Assembly: GCA_050260415.1 (NCBI GenBank)
Contig: JBLNCE010000003.1
Coordinates: forward strand, 1-15,572
From: JBLNCE01 sp050260415
Lineage (GTDB): Bacteria; Bacillota; UBA4882; JAAYXC01
DNA length: 15,572 nt
Reading direction: 5' to 3'
The notes beneath the pieces are model-generated. The model was not told the DNA's origin and did no database searches. It was given only the letters and a program-made list of their open reading frames with translations. Shown here piece by piece: positions 1-7,014 of this stretch. The position numbers and the translations under genes are program-made. Within the stretch, counting starts at the first letter, position 1, and every line of letters starts with the position of its first letter.

Positions 1-1
1 A

Positions 2-1012
2 CAAAACCCGCCGCCCGGGATGCATCGGTATATGAGCAACGCCGGCTATCCGGAGACGCGGGCGGCGGTGGCGGCGTACCTCGCGGCGCGGTCCGGCCTG
101 CCGGTGACTGCGGATCATGTCGTCATGACCTGCGGCGCGGGCGGGGCCCTGAACGTAATTCTGAAGACGCTCCTGAACGCGGGGGAAGAGGTCGTCGTCG
201 TGGCGCCGTATTTCGTGGAGTACGGGTTCTACGTCGAGAACCACGGCGGGCGGACCGCGGTGGCGGAAAGCGACGCGCGTTTTCAACTTGATCTGGAAGC
301 TTTGGCGCGGGTCATCACGCCGCGGACGCGCGCGCTGATCATCAATTCGCCCAATAATCCGACCGGCGCGGTCTACCCGGCGGAAGCGCTGGCGGCCCTG
401 GACGAACTGCTCCGCGCCAAAGAGGCCGCATATAGCACGGAGATCTACGTCATCTCGGACGAGCCATATGCAAAACTGGTCTACGACGGCGTGGAGGTAC
501 CGCCGGTCTTCACCGCGCTGCGGCGCAGCCTGATCGCCACTTCGCACAGCAAGGATCTGGGTTTGGCCGGCGAGCGCATCGGCTACGCCGCGGTCAATCC
601 GGCCATACCGGACGCGGCCGAGATCTTCGCCGGGATGGTCTTCGCCAACCGCGTGCTGGGTTACGTCAATGCGCCCGCGCTCATGCAGCGCCTAGTGGGT
701 CCCCTGCAGGACAAGGCCGTCGGCCTGGAATCATACCGCGAGCGGCGGGATTTGCTTTATGCGCACTTGACCGGTCTCGGCTTTGACCTGGTCAAACCCG
801 CCGGCGCTTTTTACCTCTTCCCCAAATGCCCGCTCCCGGACGACGTGGCGTTCGCGCAGATGGCGGCCAAACGGGGACTGCTGGTCGTTCCCGGCAGCGG
901 TTTCGGGCGGCCGGGCTATTTCCGCCTGGCTTATTGCGTGCCCAAGGAGATGATCCTGCGCTCGCTGCCGGTCTTTACGGATCTCGCCCGGGAATTGGGG
1001 ATGGCGCACTGA
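2..1012 (+). CDS. PLP-dependent class I/II aminotransferase (5' end outside window)
   Basis: Transfers an amino group between an amino acid and a 2-oxo acid using pyridoxal phosphate; likely a cytosolic aspartate aminotransferase-like (fold type I) enzyme. The frame is open back to the first base, and the codons before the ATG at 20 continue the family pattern (PGMHRYMSNAGYPE), so the true start and roughly the first 50-60 residues are missing. Counting from the ATG at 20, visible family motifs are the substrate/cofactor-loop NSPNNPTG near residue 109, SDEPY near 146, and the Schiff-base lysine K178 in SHSKDLGLAGERIGY. The C-terminal small domain is complete, ending ELGMAH with TGA at 1010-1012. 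No gene lies close downstream, so its pathway is not shown by context. The fold is certain; the amino-acid specificity cannot be read from sequence. Confidence 0.93.
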   Translation, partial: QNPPPGMHRYMSNAGYPETRAAVAAYLAARSGLPVTADHVVMTCGAGGALNVILKTLLNAGEEVVVVAPYFVEYGFYVENHGGRTAVAESDARFQLDLEALARVITPRTRALIINSPNNPTGAVYPAEALAALDELLRAKEAAYSTEIYVISDEPYAKLVYDGVEVPPVFTALRRSLIATSHSKDLGLAGERIGYAAVNPAIPDAAEIFAGMVFANRVLGYVNAPALMQRLVGPLQDKAVGLESYRERRDLLYAHLTGLGFDLVKPAGAFYLFPKCPLPDDVAFAQMAAKRGLLVVPGSGFGRPGYFRLAYCVPKEMILRSLPVFTDLARELGMAH

Positions 1013-1229
1013 TATTACCATGCGAAAGCTTTGGTCATGCTCGTGCTCGTAGTTTCAAATACATAAGTCACATAGAAAATCTTATGTCAATACCGTCTTC
1101 TTGGCTTTTCTGGGCTGATACGAAAGCCACGCCGGGTGCGCCGGTGCGGCCTGCCTGCTTTGGACCTTCCATGGTCGTCGCGGACTTTGAGCCCATCGTA
1201 GGCCTGAGATGAGCTGCGCATCCCTGCGA

Positions 1230-1312
1230 CAATGGCGTCTTCAATTCAGCAGATGACGAAAAAGCCATGACCAACGCTTTTCGTCATCCGGATAGCCTGG
1301 TAGACGCCATTG
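1230..1312. repeat. Nested inverted repeat (83 bp)
   Basis: Outer arms 1230-1240 and 1302-1312 are perfect 11-bp reverse complements (caatggcgtct / agacgccattg). Inside them 1252-1262 and 1278-1288 form a second perfect 11-bp stem (gatgacgaaaa / ttttcgtcatc) with a 15-nt loop. The nesting resembles the palindromic element at 8351-8445, although the sequences differ. It may be a palindromic dispersed element or an RNA hairpin; function unknown. Confidence 0.6.
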
Positions 1313-1527
1313 CGCATAGTTGTCGGCCGTTTTCATTCTCGACGGAACCTCCGGCGCAGGCAGGATGCCGAGCCACGCGGCGTCGATCGTCGATCGTCCG
1401 GATGCGATCACCGCCGTCGGCATCGTGGACCATCGGAGGACTGAAGCGCCTGGAAGGCGCGGAACCTTACTAACGTCGAGGAGCCATGGACGGCGACGTC
1501 CCATTATCTCAAGCATAAGGAGGTCTA

Positions 1528-1626
1528 GGAACCTTGGTTCCGGTCGCGGGATTCCAAAGGGTGTGCGACCACACCCTTTGGTTCGGGAGGGTGCGGGAGG
1601 ACGGATAGTGCCTCCCGCGACCCAAG
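1528..1626. other. Cluster of competing stem-loops (possible structured RNA)
   Basis: Four pairings are visible. 1528-1533 pairs with 1536-1541. 1554-1565 pairs perfectly with 1570-1581 (12 bp, CGAC loop). 1593-1600 pairs with 1611-1618 (8 bp, 10-nt loop). 1542-1551 pairs perfectly with 1613-1622 (10 bp). The last two share bases 1613-1618 and exclude each other, as in an attenuator or riboregulator. No U-run typical of an intrinsic terminator follows directly. The LysM gene starts about 150 bp downstream. Function is inferred at best; a decayed mobile repeat is equally possible. Confidence 0.45.
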
Positions 1627-1762
1627 TGTTAACATATGAAAGCTTATACGACGCGGCTTTTTCGGCTGTCTGACAAAGCATTATAATAGGTCATGAAATT
1701 CGGGACCAAGTCCTGGAACCGGATCACCCCGGCCGATTATGCTGTAGTACCAAGACCGGATC

Positions 1763-1775
1763 GGAAGGGTGATCT
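1763..1775 (+). promoter_or_regulatory. Shine-Dalgarno sequence of the LysM gene
   Basis: GGAAGGGTGATCT lies just upstream of the ATG at 1780 and matches much of the anti-Shine-Dalgarno complement (AAGG and GTGATCT). It favours a start at 1780 over the in-frame ATG at 1693, which has no such site and would add residues not related to LysM. Confidence 0.6.
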
Positions 1776-1779
1776 CGAC

Positions 1780-2301
1780 ATGTCCATGGCTTGCCCCCCG
1801 GGCACCACTGCTTACGTCATCCAGCCGGGCGATACTTTCTTCGGCCTGGCGCGGCGCTTCGGTACCACCGTGGCGGCGATCGTTTCCGCGAACCCGTTCG
1901 TCGACCCCAATAATCTGCCGATCGGGCGGATGCTCTGCCTGCCGCTGCAACCCCAATTTCCCGCCTGCCCCGAACGTAACTTCTACACCATCCAGCCGGG
2001 TGACACCTTCTTTTCCTTGGCGCGACGCTTCAACGTCTCCTTGGATGACCTGCTCGAGGCCAATCCGGGTGTCGATCCGGACCGGCTCTTCGTGGGGCAG
2101 GTTGTCTGCATCCCGCTGGCGGTGCCGCCCGTCAGGTGCCCGGTCGGTACCTTGACCTACACGATCCAACCCGGGGATACCCTATTCTCCCTGGCGCGCC
2201 GGTTCAACACCACGGTCGTCTCGATCATCGGCGTCAACCCCGGTATCAATCCGGAAGCTTTACTGATTGGGCAACAGATCTGCATCCCGCGCGAGGCGTG
2301 A
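1780..2301 (+). CDS. Triple LysM-domain protein
   Basis: A 173-residue protein made almost entirely of three LysM domains, at about residues 11-54, 68-112 and 126-170. Each has the pattern Y-x-I-Q-P-G-D-T-x-F-x-L-A-R-R-F and ends in G-(Q/R)-x-(I/L/V)-C-(I/L)-P; the first two also carry an ANP motif in the second helix. Each domain is preceded by a Cys-Pro (residues 5, 63 and 120), giving regularly spaced cysteines that could form disulfides. LysM binds N-acetylglucosamine polymers such as peptidoglycan. No catalytic domain, signal peptide or transmembrane segment is seen, so it may be a cell-wall or spore-envelope protein exported by another route. The start at 1780 is chosen for its ribosome binding site. 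The gene seems monocistronic. Confidence 0.9.
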   Translation: MSMACPPGTTAYVIQPGDTFFGLARRFGTTVAAIVSANPFVDPNNLPIGRMLCLPLQPQFPACPERNFYTIQPGDTFFSLARRFNVSLDDLLEANPGVDPDRLFVGQVVCIPLAVPPVRCPVGTLTYTIQPGDTLFSLARRFNTTVVSIIGVNPGINPEALLIGQQICIPREA

Positions 2302-2489
2302 GGCTGAGGAATACGGACCCTGACGTTATCGCCTTCCCGGGTCTTTCCCTCCGCCTTCCGCAGGGGTTTTATTGCATAACGGATCGACTTCGATCCAACA
2401 AGTTACTTGCTCAGCTCAAGGCGGGATTAGAGAGGAATCCTCGCCCGGGCCGCGTATTTGTCTTATATAAGCCGGGAGTATAGGACTAA

Positions 2490-2837
2490 ACTCGCAAGAT
2501 CGGTTTGCTGCTCGTCTTGGGTGATGACGGCCTGCCCTCGGGCATCATCACCGAGCGCGACTTCCTCCGGCTCAGCTACGAACTGGGCGAGCGGCTCAAG
2601 GAGCAACGGGTGGAGGAGATCATGACCAGGAACCTGATCGTCGGCCTGCCCACGGACACCTTGGACTACGCCATGTCCATCATGACCGCCAATCGCGTAC
2701 GCCATTTGCCGATCGTATCCGGCCGGCAATTGGTGGGCATCATCTCGATCGGCGATGTCGTCAAGGCGTTGCTGCGGGAGACGGAAGCCACCAAGCGGTA
2801 TCTGGAGGACTACGTATCGGGGAGATATCCGGCCTGA
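2490..2837 (+). pseudogene. 5'-truncated CBS-domain protein
   Basis: The product is the C-terminal part of a two-CBS-domain protein of the small stand-alone type that binds adenine nucleotides. The frame opens after TAA (2487-2489). It reads KIGLLLVLGDDGLPSGIITERDF, the second half of CBS domain 1, then a linker, then an intact CBS domain 2 (VEEIMTRN, RVRHLPIV, LVGIISIGDVV), and ends with the family-typical tail YLEDYVSGRYPA. The homologous residues begin upstream of the only usable start (TTG at 2505), there is no ribosome binding site, and the preceding 190 bp encode no matching N-terminus in any frame. I therefore infer a deletion that removed about 40 N-terminal residues. A shortened, still expressed 110-residue protein from TTG 2505 cannot be excluded. 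Confidence 0.65.
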
Positions 2838-2846
2838 CGAGGCGTA

Positions 2847-2862
2847 TCACTGATAGCAGTGA
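2847..2862. terminator. Small hairpin between convergent genes
   Basis: tcactg (2847-2852) and cagtga (2857-2862) form a 6-bp stem with a 4-nt loop ten bases after the CBS stop, in the 112-bp gap before the convergent isomerase gene. No T-run follows directly; a T6 lies at 2894-2899. A weak terminator is possible. Confidence 0.2.
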
Positions 2863-2949
2863 AACGGCCAGAGGTGGCGTTTGCATCCTGGGCTTTTTTG
2901 CCGCGAAGAATCGAAGTTCAATCCCCTAATCTCGCATGGATTTACGGTG

Positions 2950-3705
2950 TTACGACAGGATCCCCATGCGACGCAAATTCTCCAGGCTGATCCGGACCGA
3001 CTCCAGGGGCGGCCGGCGGCAATCGTCCTGCTCCACAAGGTAGTATTTGGTGCCGGCGTCTTCGGCGGCGGCAAAGATACCCGGCCAATCAAGCGTCCCC
3101 TCGCCAACCTCGGTAAAATGCCGATCGGTGGCCATGTCCTTGAGGTGTACGAGCGGGCAGCGTCCTTTCATTTGCCTCAGATAAGCGGCGGGATCCTGGC
3201 CGGCGTATTCGATCCAGTAAAGATCCAATTCCGCCTGGACTAGGCGAGGGTCAGCCGCTCCGTAAAGGAGATCCAGCCCAAGGGATCCGCCGAAGCGCTG
3301 GAACTCAAAAGCATGATTGTGGTAGCAAAGCTGCAGGCCGGCCTCACCGCACTTGCGGCCGATCTCCGTCAACGCCATGCCGAGCCGCTGGTAATCGAGA
3401 CCGTCCTGGCGGCGCCCCTCGGGCAGCCAGGGGCAGGCCAGGTATTCGCAGCCGATTTCCTGGTGGTAAGCGATTACGGCGGGGAGGTTCCGCTCCAGTT
3501 GGTCCAGGCCGACATGGCTCCCGTATGCTTTCAATCCGGTTTCGGCCAGAGCCTGACGCATCTCCCCGGCGTCAAGACCGCCGTTGCCGGCCAGTTCCAC
3601 GCCGCGGTATCCCATCTCGGCCACGCGCGCCAGCGTGCCCCGGAAGTCCTTGGCGGTTTCGTCGCGCAGAGTATAGAGCTGTAAGCCGACCGGTTTTTTC
3701 GACAT
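2950..3705 (-). CDS. Sugar phosphate isomerase/epimerase (xylose isomerase-like TIM barrel)
   Basis: A 251-residue member of the AP-endonuclease-2/xylose-isomerase-like TIM-barrel family, cytosolic and metal-dependent. Visible features are GLQLYTLRDE at the first strand, YHNHAFEF (128-135), ELDLYW (159-164, D161), HLKD (187-190), GEG (201-203) and VEQDD (224-228). These correspond to the divalent-metal and sugar-binding carboxylate/histidine set at the barrel mouth. YcjR (3-keto-guloside epimerase) and IolE belong to the same superfamily, so isomerisation, epimerisation or dehydration of a keto-sugar is likely. It is the last gene of a four-gene minus-strand cluster, 101 bp after the preceding dehydrogenase. 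A GAGGGGG site lies about 8 nt before the ATG. The exact substrate is unknown. Confidence 0.88.
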   Translation of the reverse strand: MSKKPVGLQLYTLRDETAKDFRGTLARVAEMGYRGVELAGNGGLDAGEMRQALAETGLKAYGSHVGLDQLERNLPAVIAYHQEIGCEYLACPWLPEGRRQDGLDYQRLGMALTEIGRKCGEAGLQLCYHNHAFEFQRFGGSLGLDLLYGAADPRLVQAELDLYWIEYAGQDPAAYLRQMKGRCPLVHLKDMATDRHFTEVGEGTLDWPGIFAAAEDAGTKYYLVEQDDCRRPPLESVRISLENLRRMGILS

Positions 3706-3716
3706 TCAAAATGCCC

Positions 3717-3787
3717 CCTCTAAAGCGGGGTGAAAACCTCATGATCGCGTGCGTCAAAAGGAAATGGCTTTTTCACGCCGCTCTTAG
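3717..3787. repeat. Dispersed intergenic repeat, inverted pair (copy C)
   Basis: The gap between two cluster genes holds two inverted copies of one motif. gcggggtgaaaa (3725-3736) and ttttcacgccgc (3770-3781) are reverse complements at 11 of 12 positions, with flanking ctctaaa / ctcttag also related. The plus-strand arm continues as cctcatgatcgc, which recurs in the repeats at 5870-5937 and 8119-8186. The inverted-terminus layout and about 70-bp size are MITE- or palindromic-repeat-like; it could also form a hairpin in the polycistronic mRNA. Confidence 0.55.
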
Positions 3788-3806
3788 TTATCCCATAACG
3801 ACCGGC

Positions 3807-4907
3807 CTAATCAAGCTCGTAATCAAGCAACCCCATCGGCAAGGACGCCGGCCGCGCGCATCCGCTGGCAAGCTCGAGGTGTCTTCCCATGCTGGAGGAT
3901 TCAAGCAATGATTGCATAATGTCGAGCACATGATAGGCCAGATCCCCGCCGGCGCGCGCGGGACGGGCGTAGCGCACCGCCTGGGCCAGATCGGCGGCGC
4001 CGAGGCCGCGGCTGTTCTCCATATAGCGGTGGGTTAAGGGGATCGTGCTCCAATCGGCGGCGCCTTGGCGCCTGATCCGCACCGGCCCGCCGAAGGTATT
4101 GGGATCCGGCAGACTCAGGGTTCCCTCGCTGCCGTAGATCTCCAAGCGCGGCAACTCGGCCGCCCAAATGTCGAAACTGGTGATGATGGTACCCACCGCG
4201 CCGCAGGTGAAATCCAGGGTTCCGGCGATATGGGTGGGCGTTTCGACATTGATTCTGGCGCCGTAAGCGTCAGGGCGGGTAACGATTCGTTCGGGGAAGG
4301 AAGCTCTGCATGATGCGGCCACCCGCCGCACCGGGCCCAACGTGGTCACGAGCGCGGTCAGATAGTACGGTCCCATGTCAAAGAGCGGTCCGCCCCCCGG
4401 TTGGTAAAAGAAATCCGGGTTTGGATGCCACCCCTCCGGTCCATGACAGGTCATGAAGGCGGTCGCCGCCACGGGCTCGCCGATCCAACCTTCGTCCAAA
4501 AGCTTGCGGCAGGTTTGAAGACCGCCGCCAAGAAAGGTGTCGGGCGCGGAACCGACGAGCAAGCCGGCCTCGCGCGCCCGGGCGAGGATCCTCAGTCCAT
4601 CCTCCCTGGATGTGGCCAGGGGTTTTTCCGTATAGACATGCTTGCCGGCCGCCAAGGCAGCCAAGGTTATGCGGGCGTGCTCCGCCGGCGGCGTGAGGTT
4701 CACCACCAGTTCGAGGCCCGGATCGCCGATCAGTTCCTCGGGCGCGCACGCTTTGACCGGACCGAACCGTTCCGCTTTTTCCCGTGCGCGGTTCGGATCC
4801 AGGTCCGCGCAGGCGGCCAATTCGATCATGGGGAAGGCTTTGAGATTCTTCAGATAGATCTCGCTGATATTGCCGCAGCCGATGACGCCGACCTTCACCT
4901 TTTCCAT
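3807..4907 (-). CDS. Gfo/Idh/MocA family oxidoreductase
   Basis: A 366-residue NAD(P)-dependent dehydrogenase with the two-domain Gfo/Idh/MocA layout. The N-terminal Rossmann fold has GVIGCGN (G10, G12), an acidic residue after strand 2 (ACADLD) and the EKP motif at 94-96 (cofactor/catalytic lysine K95). The C-terminal alpha/beta substrate domain starts around 125 and contains GGGPLFDMGPYY. The family's D-x-G-x-H motif reads D177-M-G-P-Y181 here, so tyrosine stands where the catalytic histidine usually is; the second dehydrogenase of the cluster keeps His. Family members oxidise hydroxyls of sugars, glycosides or inositols. The start lies 4 bp after the stop of the upstream isomerase gene, so translational coupling is likely. 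Substrate unknown. Confidence 0.92.
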   Translation of the reverse strand: MEKVKVGVIGCGNISEIYLKNLKAFPMIELAACADLDPNRAREKAERFGPVKACAPEELIGDPGLELVVNLTPPAEHARITLAALAAGKHVYTEKPLATSREDGLRILARAREAGLLVGSAPDTFLGGGLQTCRKLLDEGWIGEPVAATAFMTCHGPEGWHPNPDFFYQPGGGPLFDMGPYYLTALVTTLGPVRRVAASCRASFPERIVTRPDAYGARINVETPTHIAGTLDFTCGAVGTIITSFDIWAAELPRLEIYGSEGTLSLPDPNTFGGPVRIRRQGAADWSTIPLTHRYMENSRGLGAADLAQAVRYARPARAGGDLAYHVLDIMQSLLESSSMGRHLELASGCARPASLPMGLLDYELD

Positions 4908-4911
4908 TGAC

Positions 4912-5838
4912 CTAGATCAGCCCCGCCAGGTACTCATAGCCCAATCCCAGGCCTTCCTTGACCTTTTCCTCGCTGCCCTCGTAGTCCGGGTCTTCGTGTT
5001 CGATGCTGAGCACGCCCTGGTAACCGGCGTCCTTGAGTGCGCCGATGAATTTGGCCCAATCGATCTCTCCTCGGCCCGGCATACGGTAGCTCCACCAACC
5101 CGTATCCCAGACGCCGTTGCGGTTGATCTGTTTGCCGAAGATGCCGTACTCGTAGAGTTTATCCTTATAGATGACGGTATCCTTGGCGTGGGCATGAAAG
5201 ATCCGCTCGCGAAAGTCGCCCACCGCGCGCACGTAATCGATGCCCAGCCAGTAAAGGTGGGATGGATCGAAATTCAGGCCGAAGCTCCGGTTCGGCACGC
5301 GGCGGAACATTTCCCGCCAGAGCTCGGGCGAGTATGAGACGGTGCCGGCCCAGCCGTCCGGCTGCCATCCCGGCATGGGACAATTCTCGATCATGATCTT
5401 GACGTGCTTGGACTCGGCGTAGGTCAGGATTTCCTTGAAAACCCGCTCGAACTGGTCCATGTTCTCGCCGATGGTCTTGGTCAGGTCGCGGCCGGCAAAA
5501 GTGCCGACCAGTTCCACGCCGAGCAGGGCGGCGGCGTCGATGACCTTATACAGGTGCGCGAGGTAGGTTTGGCGGATTTTTTGATCCTGGTGAAGCAGGT
5601 TGTCGTAATAGGCCAGGGAGGAGATCTCCAAGCCGTGCCGGGAGAAGAGGTCCTTGATCTCCGCGGCCTTGGTCCCGTTCATACCCGCCACGTCGATGTT
5701 GCTCCCGGAGTAATCGCGGGTATTGACCACCGGCCAGGCCGACACCTCCAACGCCTTGAAGCCACGCGCCGCGGCAAAAGCCGCAATCTTCTCCAACGGC
5801 ATGGCGCTGAGGCAACCGGTGAGGAAACCGAGTTTCAT
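4912..5838 (-). CDS. Sugar phosphate isomerase/epimerase (xylose isomerase-like TIM barrel)
   Basis: A 308-residue TIM-barrel protein of the xylose-isomerase-like family, longer than and clearly distinct from the 251-residue paralogue at the end of the cluster. Likely divalent-metal ligands are E151 (MIENCP), D191 and/or H194 (NFDPSHL), H217 (HAHAKD) and E280 (SIEHED), the usual Glu-Asp/His-His-Glu ring. The N-terminus MKLGFLTGCL is the typical first strand, and GRGEIDW near 256-261 is a common substrate-loop signature. A strong GGAGGG site (complement of 5845-5850) lies 6 nt before the ATG. It sits between two dehydrogenase genes and overlaps their function: such pairs oxidise a sugar to a keto-sugar that the isomerase then rearranges, hydrates or cleaves. 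The substrate is not evident. Confidence 0.92.
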   Translation of the reverse strand: MKLGFLTGCLSAMPLEKIAAFAAARGFKALEVSAWPVVNTRDYSGSNIDVAGMNGTKAAEIKDLFSRHGLEISSLAYYDNLLHQDQKIRQTYLAHLYKVIDAAALLGVELVGTFAGRDLTKTIGENMDQFERVFKEILTYAESKHVKIMIENCPMPGWQPDGWAGTVSYSPELWREMFRRVPNRSFGLNFDPSHLYWLGIDYVRAVGDFRERIFHAHAKDTVIYKDKLYEYGIFGKQINRNGVWDTGWWSYRMPGRGEIDWAKFIGALKDAGYQGVLSIEHEDPDYEGSEEKVKEGLGLGYEYLAGLI

Positions 5839-5869
5839 GAATATCCCTCCAGTGCTATGATTCTAGAAC

Positions 5870-5937
5870 GGGGGACCGAGGGGGAGAGGGCCTACATCGA
5901 AATTGCGATCATGGGGTTTTTCACGCCCCTTTTAGAA
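5870..5937 (-). repeat. Dispersed intergenic repeat (copy A)
   Basis: The reverse complement of this 68-bp segment aligns without gaps to 8119-8186, with 54 of 68 identical bases, including a shared run ggccctctccccctc. In gene orientation it begins within the last codons of the 360-residue dehydrogenase, and the TAA stop (complement of 5932-5934) lies inside the repeat. It contains a potential GGGG...CCCC stem. Confidence 0.65.
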
Positions 5938-7014
5938 ATAGACCGGCTTCCCTGTCTTGGCCGATTCGTAGATCCCCTCCAGGATTTCCGTGACGGCCAG
6001 GGCCTCCTCCGGCTTGACCAGAGGCTCCCCATTCGCCGAGAGGCAACGGATCCAGGCTTTGGCCTCCTCGTCGCCGGGATTTTCCTTATTGCCCTCGTAA
6101 AAGGCCACGCCCTTGCCTTCCAGCATTGGGTAGGTGGTATAGAGCTTACCGAAGCTCTCACCGTTGAGGCGCAGGCCATCCTGCATGTCCGCCCCGCCTT
6201 CGGTCCCGCAGAGGGTGGTGCGGGCTTCACCCTCCTGCAGGGTGTTCAGCGCCCAGCTCGACTCCAGGATGATGGTGGCGCCGTTCTGCATGGTGATGAA
6301 GCCGAAGGCCGCATCCTCCACGGTAAATTGCGCCGGATCCCAGGGGCCCCAGGCGTTGGCCGCGTCCTTGCAGGGGCCCAGCTTGTGGTAGGTATTGCCC
6401 ACCACGTAACGCGGCTGCCAGTTGTCCATCATCCAGAGGGTCAGATCCAAGGCATGGGTGCCGATGTCGATGAGCGGCCCCCCGCCTTGCTCCGCCTCGT
6501 TGAGGAAGACGCCCCAGGTCGGTACGGCGCGGCGCCTGACGGCATGGGCCTTGGCAAAATAAATCTCGCCCAAGTCGCCCCGGCGGCAGAGCCTGAACAA
6601 GTATTGACTGTCGGGCCGGAAGCGGTTTTGGTAGGCGATGGACAGCTTCTTGCCGGTTCTCTTGGCCGCCTCCACCATTCGGCGGGCGTCCGCGGCCGTC
6701 TTGGCCATGGGCTTTTCGCACATGACATGCTTTCCGCTCTCCAGGGCGGCCACGGCGATCTCGGCGTGGGACCTGTTGGGGGTGCAGATGTGCACCAGGT
6801 CCAGGGATCTGTCCTCCAGGAGCTTGCGGTAATCGGTGTGGACCTTGGCGCCGCCGGCGCCGAACTCCTTGGCGGCGGTGGCCGCTTTCTCTTCGATGAC
6901 ATCGCAGAAGGCGGCCATCTCCACCTGGTCCTGGAGTTTCGCCAGGCCCGGCAGGTGTTTACCAAAGGCGATGCCTCCGCAGCCGATGATGCCCGCTCTG
7001 AGTTTTGCCGACAT
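5932..7014 (-). CDS. Gfo/Idh/MocA family oxidoreductase
   Basis: A 360-residue NAD(P)-dependent dehydrogenase and the first gene of the minus-strand cluster. The Rossmann domain shows AGIIGCGGIA (G11, G13), CDV after strand 2, and CEKPMAKT with K101. The substrate domain shows YQNRFRP and GGGPLIDIGTHALDL, with the canonical D183-x-G-x-H187 catalytic motif. Length and motifs match inositol 2-dehydrogenase / glucose-fructose oxidoreductase relatives. A near-consensus ribosome binding site AAGGAGG (complement of 7022-7028) lies 7 nt before the ATG. It is divergent from the AraC-type regulator across a 238-bp intergenic region and is separated by 93 bp from the next isomerase gene. It likely oxidises a sugar, glycoside or cyclitol hydroxyl; the exact substrate is unknown. 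Confidence 0.94.
   Translation of the reverse strand: MSAKLRAGIIGCGGIAFGKHLPGLAKLQDQVEMAAFCDVIEEKAATAAKEFGAGGAKVHTDYRKLLEDRSLDLVHICTPNRSHAEIAVAALESGKHVMCEKPMAKTAADARRMVEAAKRTGKKLSIAYQNRFRPDSQYLFRLCRRGDLGEIYFAKAHAVRRRAVPTWGVFLNEAEQGGGPLIDIGTHALDLTLWMMDNWQPRYVVGNTYHKLGPCKDAANAWGPWDPAQFTVEDAAFGFITMQNGATIILESSWALNTLQEGEARTTLCGTEGGADMQDGLRLNGESFGKLYTTYPMLEGKGVAFYEGNKENPGDEEAKAWIRCLSANGEPLVKPEEALAVTEILEGIYESAKTGKPVYF

Larger units (their letters stand above)
1013..1779. other. Gene-free stretch with inverted repeats
   Basis: About 770 bp separate the aminotransferase stop from the LysM start. Short frames of up to about 146 codons exist on both strands, but they overlap one another, lack ribosome binding sites and have low-complexity, Arg/Pro-rich products typical of GC-rich non-coding DNA. 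The stretch does hold two clear structures, listed separately: a nested inverted repeat at 1230-1312 and a group of competing stems at 1528-1626. A perfect TATAAT at 1682-1687 could be a -10 element for the LysM gene, but I see no good -35 at 16-18 bp spacing. Confidence 0.6.

Noticed and set aside
1542..1626. tRNA or other known RNA gene
   Set aside because: The stems do not fit a cloverleaf (no acceptor/CCA, no D arm or anticodon arm of the right size), and I recognise no known RNA family.
1241..1681. 146-codon minus-strand frame, and 1320-1673 on the plus strand
   Set aside because: They overlap each other on opposite strands, run through inverted repeats and lack ribosome binding sites. 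I could not recognise a domain in either.
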